The notes beneath the pieces were generated by a model, which saw nothing but the letters and a program-made list of their open reading frames with translations, was not told where the DNA came from and did no database searches. A DNA stretch of 21,867 nt. Origin: CAYLLT01 sp964591605. GTDB lineage: Bacteria; Planctomycetota; Phycisphaerae; UBA1845; PWPN01. Numbering within the stretch: position 1 is the stretch's first letter; each line of letters starts with the position of its first letter. The stretch covers positions 1 through 21,867 of the forward strand of contig CAZQEN010000091.1 of NCBI GenBank assembly GCA_964591605.1, given 5' to 3'. The translations under genes were made by a program, and so were the position numbers. Positions 15,167 through 21,867 of the stretch are shown one piece after another.

Positions 15167-16102
15167 ATGGCGATACCCTTGCTCGTAGATACAGACATGG
15201 GCGTGGACGACGCGGTGGCGATCGCGCTGGCGCTGTCCACCGACCAGATCAACGTGCGGGGGCTGGTCAGCGTGGGGGGGAATGTCTCGCTGGAGCAGGC
15301 GTCGCGGAACATCGCGCGGCTGCTGAGCGGGCTGGGCGTGGGGCAGTGGCCGGCATTGGGCCGCGGGCTGGATCAGGCCGACGAGGGGCTGTCGCGGGCG
15401 CACCATGTGTTTGGCGAAGACGGGCTCGGGGGCGTGGGCCAGGAGGGCGCCGAGCGGTTCGACCCGCTCGCGGATGATTTCCGGAATGTCTATGCGAAAG
15501 TGCTTGGCGGCGGGGCGGGGGAGGTCGTCGTGGCGGCGGTCGGACCGCTCACGAACCTGGCAGCGCTGCTGCGCGACCGGCCGGGCGTGCTGGAGCGGGC
15601 GTCGCGGCTCATCATCATGGGCGGGGCCGTGCTCTGTCCGGGCAACGTGACGCCGCACGCGGAATTCAATTTCTATCGTGATCCGGCTGCTGCCGCGGCC
15701 GTGCTGGGCGCGCGGGCGCCGATCACGGTGGTCCCGCTCGACGTGACCCGGCAGGTGGGGATGGATGTATCGCACACCGCGCGGCTGTCGCGGAGCGGAT
15801 CGCGGGTGGGTGAGCTGCTCGCGCGGATGATTCAGTATCCGCAGGAGAATCATGCCGAAGCGGGGGCGGGACGGTTTCTCGTGCACGATGCATTGACGGT
15901 GGGCCTGCTGCTGTGGCCGGAGCTGTTCCTGCAGGCGCGCATGGGACTGGAAGTCGTCACGAGTGGTCCGCAGGCGGGACGGAGCAAGCCGGTGGTCGTC
16001 AAAGACAAGAGCCGCCAAGTGAGCGTGGTGATGTCGGTGAATGCGGAGGATTTCCTGGACCGCATGCTCGAGCTGCTGTGCCGGGAACGGTTCGTGGTGT
16101 GA
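15167..16102 (+). CDS. Nucleoside hydrolase (IUNH family)
   Basis: The 311-residue enzyme belongs to the inosine-uridine preferring nucleoside hydrolases, which split ribonucleosides into base and ribose for salvage in the cytoplasm. The calcium and ribose site is intact: DTDMGVDDA (8-16), GPLTN (126-130), HAEFNFYRDP (164-173) and the late HDALTV (240-245) with its metal-binding Asp. No signal peptide is seen. Purine or pyrimidine preference cannot be decided; the HD pair before ALTV is found in several subgroups. The ATG at 15167 starts three residues before the first core strand. mnmE begins 9 bp downstream, so the two are probably co-transcribed, although their roles are unrelated. Confidence 0.92.
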   Translation: MAIPLLVDTDMGVDDAVAIALALSTDQINVRGLVSVGGNVSLEQASRNIARLLSGLGVGQWPALGRGLDQADEGLSRAHHVFGEDGLGGVGQEGAERFDPLADDFRNVYAKVLGGGAGEVVVAAVGPLTNLAALLRDRPGVLERASRLIIMGGAVLCPGNVTPHAEFNFYRDPAAAAAVLGARAPITVVPLDVTRQVGMDVSHTARLSRSGSRVGELLARMIQYPQENHAEAGAGRFLVHDALTVGLLLWPELFLQARMGLEVVTSGPQAGRSKPVVVKDKSRQVSVVMSVNAEDFLDRMLELLCRERFVV

Positions 16103-16111
16103 ATCTGCGTC

Positions 16112-17545
16112 TTGTTTCACCAGATTGAAGACACGATTGCGGCGATCTCATGCGCGCCGGGGGCGGGCGGTCGCGGCCTGCTGCGGCTGAGCGGGCCGCG
16201 GTCGGCGGAACTGGCCGACGCCGTGTTCGCGTGCGCCGACGGGATGAAACTGCAGGACGTGCAGAGCCGCCGGCGGATCATGGGGCGACTGCGGGTGGCG
16301 GGATCGACTGTTCCGGCGGAGGCGTACGTCTTTTTGGCGCCGGCGAGCTACACGCGGCAGGACGTGATCGAGCTGCACACGGTCGGTTCGCCGCCGCTGC
16401 TGTCGATCGTGCTGGACGCGCTGCTGGCCAGCGGTGCGCGGGCGGCGGAGCCGGGCGAGTTCACCGCCCGCGCGTTCTTCAACGGGGCGCTGGATCTGAC
16501 CCGCGTCGAGGGTGTGGCGTCGGCGATTGCCGCACGGAGCGACGCGCAGCTCCGGGCTTCGCGGCATCTGCTGCTGGGGGGCCTGGGCCGGAGGATGAGC
16601 GGAATCCGCGAGGCGCTGGGGGATATGCTCGCGCTCGTCGAAGCGGAGATCGATTTCGTCGAGGAATCGATGGGCTTCGTGACATCGGCCGAGGCGGATG
16701 CGCGGATCAGCGACGCGCTGCTTGCCCTTCGTGAGACCCTCGATGCATCGACGTCGCTGGAACGACTGGAACTGCTGCCAGAGGTGGTGCTGACCGGCCG
16801 TCCGAACGCGGGCAAGAGCACGCTGTTCAATCGACTGACGGGGACGGATCGCGCCATCCGCTCGGCGGTGGCGGGGACGACGCGCGACCTGCTTCGCGCG
16901 CCGGTGAATCTGGCGGGAGGAGAGATCATCCTGGTCGACAGCGCCGGTGTGTCGGATGTGCCGCGCGGCGCGGAGTGCGAGGCGCACGGGCCCGATGCGC
17001 TGGCCGAGGCGGCCGCGCTGCGCGCGATCGAGACGGCGGATTTCATCCTGTGCGTCGTTGACATTTCACAGGCGCCCGAACCGGCGCAAGTGTTGTCATC
17101 GATGCGATTGCATCGCCCGGGGCTCGTCGTGGGAAACAAGTCGGACCTGGTTTCGCCGAGCGCACGTGCACAGTGGGAGGACCACGCAGCGAAACGCGCA
17201 GCGGAACCATTCACAGCGGATGTGGTGCTCGCGAGCGCGGTCACGGGCGAGGGGATCGAGCTGCTGCGGGAAAACCTCGGTGCGCGGCTGTTTTCCGGAG
17301 TGCCGCATCGTGCGGCCGAGGCCGTGGGCTTGACGGCGCGGCAGTATCAGGCCCTCCGGAACGCTGCATCAGCGTTGTCGCGGGCACAGGCGTTGCTGCG
17401 GCATGCGACGGATCTGGGCGCGTGCGCGGAGCTGGTGGCCGTCGAGTTGCGCGAGGCGATCAGCGCGCTGTCGCTGCTGACCGGCGAGATGACGACGGAG
17501 GATCTGCTGGGGCGGATCTTCTCGCGCTTCTGTATCGGGAAGTGA
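16112..17545 (+). CDS. mnmE: tRNA modification GTPase MnmE
   Basis: MnmE works with MnmG to install the (carboxymethyl)aminomethyl group on wobble uridine 34 of certain tRNAs. The 477-residue protein has the N-terminal folate-binding domain (DTIAAISCAPGAGGRGLLRLSGP), helical domains with GEFTARAFFNGALDLT, and an inserted G domain: GRPNAGKS (229-236), GTTRD (255-259), DSAG (276-279; usually DTAG) and NKSD (342-345). It ends in the diagnostic FCIGK with catalytic-region Cys474. About ten extra residues follow DSAG, in a region where E. coli carries its catalytic glutamate (E282), so that position should be aligned carefully. No ATG lies before the conserved start; the TTG at 16112 is the best candidate. 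Partner mnmG is not in the window. Confidence 0.95.
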   Translation: MFHQIEDTIAAISCAPGAGGRGLLRLSGPRSAELADAVFACADGMKLQDVQSRRRIMGRLRVAGSTVPAEAYVFLAPASYTRQDVIELHTVGSPPLLSIVLDALLASGARAAEPGEFTARAFFNGALDLTRVEGVASAIAARSDAQLRASRHLLLGGLGRRMSGIREALGDMLALVEAEIDFVEESMGFVTSAEADARISDALLALRETLDASTSLERLELLPEVVLTGRPNAGKSTLFNRLTGTDRAIRSAVAGTTRDLLRAPVNLAGGEIILVDSAGVSDVPRGAECEAHGPDALAEAAALRAIETADFILCVVDISQAPEPAQVLSSMRLHRPGLVVGNKSDLVSPSARAQWEDHAAKRAAEPFTADVVLASAVTGEGIELLRENLGARLFSGVPHRAAEAVGLTARQYQALRNAASALSRAQALLRHATDLGACAELVAVELREAISALSLLTGEMTTEDLLGRIFSRFCIGK

Positions 17546-17632
17546 ATTGAATCAAGGGCGATCCTCCGTCTGGTCGATATACATCCAGCGTGCCGGAAGC
17601 GCGCGCCACCCGCGAAAGTTCGGGGTGATGAG

Positions 17633-17670
17633 TAAAAAAGTTTTGACATTCGTGACGGCGACGATAAGTT
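17633..17670 (+). promoter_or_regulatory. Strong promoter with AT-rich UP-like element
   Basis: AAAAAAGTTT directly precedes a perfect TTGACA (17643-17648). The -10 is less clear; TAAGTT at 17665 with a 16-nt spacer is the best placed (3 of 6). It drives the 17-residue peptide gene. Confidence 0.55.
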
Positions 17671-17697
17671 AGACGATCAAGAAAGGAGGTGACGTCG

Positions 17698-17751
17698 ATG
17701 GCTAAGAAGAAAGCGAAGAAGGCCAAGAAGGCCGCTCGCAAGAAGAAGTAA
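17698..17751 (+). CDS. 17-residue Lys/Ala-rich basic peptide
   Basis: The ATG at 17698 opens a 17-codon frame, MAKKKAKKAKKAARKKK: ten Lys, one Arg, five Ala. Initiation signals are unusually good: AAAGGAGGTGA (17682-17692) is a near-full match to the 16S anti-Shine-Dalgarno, with 8 nt between GGAGG and the ATG. The gene has its own promoter upstream and an intrinsic terminator 103 nt past the stop, giving a transcript of about 220 nt. Alanine-lysine composition recalls the tails of bacterial histone-H1-like and HU-type proteins, so nucleic-acid binding is a fair guess but unproven. A 36-codon frame from 17755 follows without a Shine-Dalgarno and ends inside the terminator. The transcript might instead act mainly as RNA. 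Confidence 0.7.
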   Translation: MAKKKAKKAKKAARKKK

Positions 17752-17848
17752 GCCATGACATCACCGAAGCCGTCCTCCCATGAGTGTGCCTCAGAGGCAG
17801 CGGGAGTGACGGTGGGTCGCGTGCCGCGGATCGCGGCGCGGCGACAGG

Positions 17849-18073
17849 ATGTCGGAAGGTGCTGATCGCCACGGTAGCACCTTCCTTCTTTTTGCGCTGT
17901 TGTTGTCGGGCGTAGGATGCGGCGGGAGGCACACGGGCGGGGGCAGGAGAGGGCCCGGCGGGCCTGGCCGCCCCGGAGCTTGGTGGAGGTTCAGGGGGGT
18001 TCCAGGGGTGACAGGGCGAACGCGGGCCGGGCCGGGCCCGGGCAGCACGATTCCGCCATCTGAAACGTATTAG
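17849..18073 (+). other. Open frame with lipoprotein-like start in a G-rich gap (doubtful gene)
   Basis: The stretch 17894-18126 has no convincing gene. One 74-codon frame from 17849 has a hydrophobic FLLFALLLSGVGC segment resembling a lipoprotein signal, then a Gly/Pro/Arg-rich tail. Against it: the start overlaps the terminator stem, no Shine-Dalgarno is seen, and the lipobox lacks leucine at -3. The region is strongly G-rich on the plus strand, with several GGG runs between about 17927 and 18015. Confidence 0.2.
17854..17893 (+). terminator. Intrinsic terminator
   Basis: GGAAGGTGCT (17854-17863) and AGCACCTTCC (17876-17885) form a perfect 10-bp stem with a 12-nt loop, followed at once by TTCTTTTT. 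Confidence 0.92.
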
Positions 18074-18126
18074 AAGCCGGCAAGGCGGGACGGGCGGAGC
18101 GGATTTCACAGGCGCGGATTTGTGTG

Positions 18127-18154
18127 TTGCACCGGCGGGGCTGAATCGTACAAT
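18127..18154 (+). promoter_or_regulatory. Promoter placing the start close to the metallopeptidase ATG
   Basis: TTGCAC (18127-18132; weak), a 16-nt spacer and TACAAT (18149-18154; 5 of 6). Transcription would begin at about 18161, only a base or so before the ATG at 18162, consistent with a leaderless mRNA; no Shine-Dalgarno is present. Confidence 0.5.
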
Positions 18155-18161
18155 CCGCGCT

Positions 18162-19196
18162 ATGGGAGCACATGCAACAGCCCGGACCCCTTCCCTGAGC
18201 CGCTGGTCGGACGAGCGGCTGCTGTCCACCCGCCTGTGCGACCTGCCGCTGGACCTGAACCGTTCGCCGATCCGCCACTGCGTCCGGCGGGTCCTGGCCG
18301 AGCTGGCGGACCGGGGGCTGGCCTTCCGCCCGCACTTCTGGTTCTCCCAGGAATGGTTTTCTCCGGACGGTGTGCCCGGGGTGGCGATTCCCTTCTACAT
18401 GGCGCATCCCCGGCTGATGCGTCTCGAGCGCCGGATGATGCAGGATGTGGAGGGGGGGACGCCTTCGGCGTGCCTGAAAATCCTGCGTCACGAGGCCGGC
18501 CATGCCCTGGACCACGCCTACCTGCTGAACCGCCGTGTGTCCTGGCAGCGGTTCTTTGGGAAATCCTCGAATCCTTATCCATCTTACTACCGGCCGAAGC
18601 CGTATAGCCGTCACTTTGTGCTGCACCTGGACCACTGGTACGCCCAGAGCCACCCGGACGAGGACTTTGCCGAGACGTTTGCCGTCTGGCTGGCCCCGCG
18701 ATCGGGGTGGCGCAGGCGTTATCAGGGCTGGCCGGCCCTTCGAAAGCTCGAGTACATCGATTCCCTGATGCAAGAAATCGCGGGCAAACGGCCGATAAAT
18801 AGGTCTCGGGCACGCGTCGAACCTCTGCGGTCGATGCGGACGACGCTGGCCGAGTATTACCGTGACAAGCGCAGCCGTTATGCATCCGAGTACCCGGACG
18901 TGTATGATAAGGACCTGCAGCGGCTGTTTCAGCGAAGCAGGCACGGCGGACGGGGTATGTCCGCGGCGGCCTTCATCGGACGGAGCCGTGGCTGGCTGCT
19001 GGCGCATGTTGCCCGGTGGACGGGTGGATGCGCGTACACGCTGGACCAGGTGCTCAAGGAGCTGATGGCACGGTGCCGAGAGCTGAAGTTGCAGGCAGTC
19101 GGATCCCCCGGTCAACTGAGGCAGGACCTGGCCATCCTCCTCGGTGTGCAGACGATGCGCTATCTCCACAGGGGCGGCCACCCGGTCGGCATGTGA
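18162..19196 (+). CDS. Putative zinc metallopeptidase (HEXXH, Peptidase_Mx-like)
   Basis: The 344-residue protein has ILRHEAGHALDHAY with zinc-binding H110 and H114 and catalytic E111, and a downstream SHPDEDFAETFAVWLAP segment in which E171 is the likely third ligand, a gluzincin arrangement. The pattern resembles the putative zinc-binding metallopeptidase family (PF15887), though I cannot confirm membership. The N-terminal 100 residues and the Arg/Lys-rich helical C-terminal part (about 210-344) are not recognised. No signal peptide, so it should be cytoplasmic. The ATG at 18162 is favoured by a -10 box just upstream; an in-frame start 14 codons earlier would precede that promoter. Its stop overlaps the ATP-grasp start in GTGA, so the two products are probably made together. 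Substrate unknown. Confidence 0.82.
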   Translation: MGAHATARTPSLSRWSDERLLSTRLCDLPLDLNRSPIRHCVRRVLAELADRGLAFRPHFWFSQEWFSPDGVPGVAIPFYMAHPRLMRLERRMMQDVEGGTPSACLKILRHEAGHALDHAYLLNRRVSWQRFFGKSSNPYPSYYRPKPYSRHFVLHLDHWYAQSHPDEDFAETFAVWLAPRSGWRRRYQGWPALRKLEYIDSLMQEIAGKRPINRSRARVEPLRSMRTTLAEYYRDKRSRYASEYPDVYDKDLQRLFQRSRHGGRGMSAAAFIGRSRGWLLAHVARWTGGCAYTLDQVLKELMARCRELKLQAVGSPGQLRQDLAILLGVQTMRYLHRGGHPVGM

Positions 19197-20248
19197 GCCG
19201 GCGCGGCGCCCGCCGTCGGAGTCTGCGGGTCCTGGTCCTGGTTCATCACACCCTGGTGCCGCCGGATTGCCTCGACGGCCTCCCTGAGTCCGAAATCACC
19301 CGCGTCAAGACCGAATACGACGTGGTCAGCACCCTGCGCGGCCTGGGCCACGAAGTGCAGGTGCTGGGCCTGTCGGACGATCTGTCGTGCGTGAAGGAGA
19401 GCGTGGAGACGTGGCGGCCGCACGTCGTGTTCAACCTGCTCGAGGAATTCGCCGGTGAGGCGGTCTATGACCAGAACGTGGTCAGCTACCTGGAGCTGCT
19501 GGGGACGCCGTACACCGGTTGCTGTCCGCGTGGGCTGATGATTGCCCGTGACAAGGCCCTTTCCAAGAAGGTGATGGCCTATCACGGGGTGCGGGTGCCG
19601 GATTTCGTGGTCTTTCCGCGCGGGCGGGCTGTGCGGAGGCCGGCGAATCTGGCGCTGCCGCTGTTCGTCAAGTCCCTGAGCGAGGAGGCGTCGCTGGGGA
19701 TTTCACAGGCCTCACTCATCGAGGACGACGAGCGGCTGGTGGAGCGGGTGGCGTTCATTCACGACCGCATCGGGACCGACGCGATCGCCGAGCAGTACAT
19801 CGTCGGGCGTGAGCTGTACGTGGGGATGATCGGCAACCATCGGCTGCGGGTGCTGCCGACGTGGGAGCTGCTCTTCACAAAGATGCCGGAGGAGGCGCCC
19901 CGGTTTGCGACGGCAAGTGCCAAGTGGGACAAGCGCTACCAGGAGCGGTGGGGGATTTGCAGCGGCCTGGCGCAGGGACTGGACGAGACCCTGGAGGCCC
20001 GCATCCGGCGGGCGGCGCGGCGGATCTATCGGGCGCTGGGCCTGACGGGCTACGCCCGCATCGACTTCCGGCTCACCCCCGAGGGCGAGCTGTATGCGCT
20101 GGAGGCCAATCCGAACCCGCACCTGGCGATCGGGGAGGATTTTGCGGACTCGGCCGCCGCCGCGGGGCTGGACTACCCGGCGTTGCTGCAGCGGATCGTG
20201 AATCTGGGGCTTCGGCAGGCCGCCGAGCCGGTCCTGAGTGCCTGCTGA
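19193..20248 (+). CDS. ATP-grasp ligase, D-Ala-D-Ala ligase-like
   Basis: The 351-residue protein shows the ATP-grasp fold of the D-alanine-D-alanine ligase superfamily, which forms amide bonds through acyl phosphates. An N-terminal Rossmann-like lobe (LRVLVLVHH) leads to TPYTGC and RDKALSKKVM (119-128), the ATP-binding K160 in PLFVKS, AEQYIVGREL (199-208) and the magnesium triad D291 (RIDF), E304 and N306 (EANPNPH). It departs from true Ddl: no usual serine-loop motif, and the central region is its own. It is unlikely to be the cell-wall enzyme. The GTG at 19193 overlaps the metallopeptidase stop by 4 nt (GTGA) and begins a typical N-terminus; no better start lies upstream. Substrates are unknown; the coupled peptidase suggests peptide chemistry. 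Confidence 0.88.
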   Translation: MSRRGARRRSLRVLVLVHHTLVPPDCLDGLPESEITRVKTEYDVVSTLRGLGHEVQVLGLSDDLSCVKESVETWRPHVVFNLLEEFAGEAVYDQNVVSYLELLGTPYTGCCPRGLMIARDKALSKKVMAYHGVRVPDFVVFPRGRAVRRPANLALPLFVKSLSEEASLGISQASLIEDDERLVERVAFIHDRIGTDAIAEQYIVGRELYVGMIGNHRLRVLPTWELLFTKMPEEAPRFATASAKWDKRYQERWGICSGLAQGLDETLEARIRRAARRIYRALGLTGYARIDFRLTPEGELYALEANPNPHLAIGEDFADSAAAAGLDYPALLQRIVNLGLRQAAEPVLSAC

Positions 20249-20398
20249 GTCGGGTGCGGGCCACCCTCAGCTTGATTGTCCATGTCTGGATCGAGGAGCA
20301 CTGCATACATGCGGGCGGGGTGGAACGGCTCTGCGGGGGCGATCGTACTCTGCATCGCGGCCCATCCGCCGCAGACAGATCGCCCTGCCGGCTCGGCT

Positions 20399-20429
20399 GC
20401 ATGGCGGGCAACAGCGCTCGCCATGCCAC
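20399..20429. repeat. Second copy of the GCATGGCG palindrome family
   Basis: GCATGGCG (20399-20406) pairs with CGCCATGC (20419-20426) around a 12-nt loop. The 31-nt unit matches 12655-12685 at 27 positions. Confidence 0.75.
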
Positions 20430-20488
20430 GCGATGGCGGGGGAGGTTCGTGACCGATAGAGCGGGACCGAACGACGGGGGAAATTGTG

Positions 20489-20509
20489 GTGCAGGCGTCC
20501 CGCCTGCAC
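20489..20509. repeat. 9-bp-stem, 3-nt-loop palindrome
   Basis: GTGCAGGCG-TCC-CGCCTGCAC is a perfect palindrome with the 3-nt loop seen in the leuS insertions. It resembles the CACAGGCG palindromes there and appears to be an intergenic relative. Confidence 0.8.
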
Positions 20510-20624
20510 TCCCTCGCGCGGTGAGGCGGGTCCGGGCAGGGGAGCGTGGCTAGAATCGACAGACAGCTTCGCATGATGCGCCGGGGGCGGGCGCGGGGGG
20601 AAAGGCCCATTCGTCAGGACTCAG

Positions 20625-21482
20625 ATGCCGCTCGAGACCTTGTTCATCAGTGGCCCGCCCCGGGCGGGCAAGACAACGATGGCGCGTCTCATCGTTGACG
20701 AGGTGCGGGGCAAACCGGTGCACTATCTCCGGATGCGCCGGTCCTGCGACGGCCAGACCAACGCCATCGTCCCGGAAACGGCGATCCCCCCCTGCGACGG
20801 CCGGCGGTGGGCTTCCTCGCACGTCATCCAGTATTCCCCCGAGCGGGTGTTCGAGATTCTTCCGGATGGCCTGCGGTCGGTGCGGCGTCTGGACCGGAAC
20901 GCGATGATCGTGGTGGAGGCCGACCCCGACGCGGTCCTGCGTCATGCGTTTCCATACGATTACCGGCTTTTCGTGATGCCGCCGCCGATGAGCCTGGAGA
21001 CCGTGTTCCGGGACGAGAAGTCGGCGGCGCGGGCGCTTCAGCAGGTGATGCAGGACACGGCCGCCTTCGCGTCGGAGATCTTCGGGGTGTTCGACCCCTC
21101 GGGCCTGGAGGACAGCGTGGGGGTTCGGCACTCCGAGCCCCTGGCGGCGCGGTCGGGGGTCTACGTCGAGCAGCTTCACGTCGACGACCAGCAGGTCCGG
21201 CATTTCCTCAACAGCCCGCTGGGGGCGGAGATCGCCTCGCGGATCCAGCTTCAGCCCGAGTACTGCGCGGTCGTCGAGTCCGACGTGGCGGTGATCAACA
21301 CGGGCGTCTTACGTGAGACCGACTGCCTCGAGGCGTGCCTCAAGCGGCTCGAGAAGCTGCTCAAACGCGTGCGGCACGACGCCCGTCGGCAGAGCGTCCT
21401 GTACTGGGGCGACATCGCCGACGTGGACGACGAGGCCCGGACCAAGCTCATCGGCCGGCTCAAATCGCTGCTGTCGCTGTAG
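20625..21482 (+). CDS. P-loop NTPase of unknown function
   Basis: The 285-residue protein opens with LFISGPPRAGKTT, a Walker A loop (GPPRAGKT, 10-17) placed as in small kinases. A possible Walker B strand is AMIVVEADPD (about 93-102), and LFVMPPPMSLETVF (about 115-128) recalls the nucleotide-kinase segment after the core sheet. An AFASEIFGVF helix and a C-terminal charged helical part ending SVLYWGDIADVDDEARTKLIGRLKSLLSL follow. I do not recognise the family; guanylate-kinase-like folds are one possibility. There is no signal peptide or membrane segment. The ATG at 20625 has AGGA 4-7 nt upstream. It follows the ATP-grasp gene on the same strand after 376 bp of repeat-bearing DNA and ends against a convergent terminator. 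A functional link to the upstream pair is a guess. Confidence 0.85.
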   Translation: MPLETLFISGPPRAGKTTMARLIVDEVRGKPVHYLRMRRSCDGQTNAIVPETAIPPCDGRRWASSHVIQYSPERVFEILPDGLRSVRRLDRNAMIVVEADPDAVLRHAFPYDYRLFVMPPPMSLETVFRDEKSAARALQQVMQDTAAFASEIFGVFDPSGLEDSVGVRHSEPLAARSGVYVEQLHVDDQQVRHFLNSPLGAEIASRIQLQPEYCAVVESDVAVINTGVLRETDCLEACLKRLEKLLKRVRHDARRQSVLYWGDIADVDDEARTKLIGRLKSLLSL

Positions 21483-21491
21483 GCCGCCCGG

Positions 21492-21532
21492 AAAGAAAAC
21501 GCCCACGGACGCAGATGGAACGTCCGTGGGCG
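21492..21532 (-). terminator. Intrinsic terminator of the prepilin-like gene
   Basis: CGCCCACGGACG (21500-21511) and CGTCCGTGGGCG (21521-21532) form a perfect 12-bp stem with a 9-nt loop. Read on the minus strand it is followed by TTTTCTTT, giving a standard terminator 30 bp past that gene's stop. In the plus direction the tail (GTGTGTTT) is weaker, but the same stem may also stop the P-loop transcript. Confidence 0.88.
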
Positions 21533-21561
21533 GTGTGTTTGGCAGAACTGCTGTCGCCGGC

Positions 21562-21867
21562 TTACGGGATCAGGATCGAATCCGTGAGCCACTGCGGGGC
21601 GGAACGGATGGCGCCGTAGTTCGAGCCGTTCAGGGGGACTGCGGGATACTTCGTGGTCGGGTCCAGCGATCCCCAGATGAAGTCATCATCTGCGCCAGCA
21701 CGCGGATCCTTTTTCCACTGGGCATGGCCGTCGTAGTACGCGACGTTCTGGCCTTCCTGCTTGTGATTGCGGGAGTTCGGATTGAAGCCGGGCGTCGGGC
21801 CGCGCAGCTCGCGCGGGTTGTTCAGATCCCCGGCAGTGAACGAACTGGGCGGGGGCGGGACATTGCC
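21562..21867 (-). CDS. DUF1559/H-X9-DG prepilin-like protein, C-terminal 101 residues (partial)
   Basis: The frame enters from the right edge and ends at TAA (21564-21562), so the start and any N-terminal prepilin cleavage site lie outside the window. The visible part contains NHKQEGQNVAYYDGHAQW, the motif that marks the C-terminus of DUF1559-type, prepilin-associated proteins hugely expanded in planctomycetes (here H is separated from DG by ten residues instead of nine). The tail WLTDSILIP is also typical of the group. These proteins are thought to be exported pilin- or pseudopilin-like components, but individual roles are unknown. An intrinsic terminator follows. The length of the full protein cannot be judged. 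Confidence 0.85.
   Translation of the reverse strand, partial: GNVPPPPSSFTAGDLNNPRELRGPTPGFNPNSRNHKQEGQNVAYYDGHAQWKKDPRAGADDDFIWGSLDPTTKYPAVPLNGSNYGAIRSAPQWLTDSILIP

Larger units (their letters stand above)
20249..20624. other. 376-bp gap with repeats and a possible -10 box
   Basis: No gene was found between the ATP-grasp and P-loop genes. The gap holds two palindromic repeats (20399-20429, 20489-20509). TAGAAT at 20551-20556 could be a -10 box for the next gene, but no -35 is seen. Without a clear terminator or full promoter, it is open whether the P-loop gene shares the upstream transcript. Confidence 0.5.

Noticed and set aside
17755..17865. 36-codon frame after the Lys-rich peptide gene
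   Set aside because: No Shine-Dalgarno, no family resemblance, and its stop lies within the terminator stem.

Overview
The window reads as chromosomal DNA of a high-GC planctomycete-like bacterium (phylum Planctomycetota, perhaps Phycisphaerae). The assignment is an inference. It rests on a DUF4838 protein, the C-terminal end of a DUF1559/H-X9-DG prepilin-like protein at the right edge, many short palindromic repeats of a kind I associate with planctomycete genomes, and mostly single genes or two-gene operons on alternating strands. No rRNA, tRNA, CRISPR array, IS transposase, phage gene or replication origin was found.

Layout. Positions 1-260 hold no supportable gene but carry a perfect 27-bp-arm inverted repeat. 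A YiiM-type MOSC protein (261-914, +) converges with mutL (957-3020, -), preceded on the same strand by an Uma2/DUF820 nuclease-fold gene (3180-3836, -). The gap 3837-4271 holds a MITE-like inverted-repeat element (3924-4165) and a promoter for typA/bipA (4272-6089, +). typA converges, across a pair of palindromes, with a secreted DUF4838 protein (6273-8504, -). Next come leuS (8770-12027, -), a short YjfB-like gene (12345-12554, +), and the overlapping pair galK-trpD (14943-12713, -) behind a good promoter. The right third is on the plus strand: nucleoside hydrolase and mnmE (15167-17545), a 17-residue Lys-rich peptide gene with its own strong signals (17643-17893), a HEXXH metallopeptidase overlapping an ATP-grasp ligase (18162-20248), and a P-loop NTPase of unknown function (20625-21482). 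This last gene converges on the prepilin-like gene (21562-21867, -), which runs off the window.

Most genes are housekeeping: mismatch repair (MutL), ribosome-associated GTPase (TypA), leucine charging (LeuRS), tRNA wobble-uridine modification (MnmE), galactose and nucleoside use, and a tryptophan-pathway-type enzyme. The unusual material lies between and inside them. LeuRS carries three in-frame insertions made of palindromic repeats; two are about 91 percent identical over 67 bp, and palindromes with the same 3-nt-loop design also occur between genes. MutL carries four copies of a heptamer in its linker. The most system-like cluster is the translationally coupled metallopeptidase and ATP-grasp pair, possibly with the following P-loop gene. 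It looks like a peptide-bond-forming and peptide-processing module whose substrate cannot be read from sequence.
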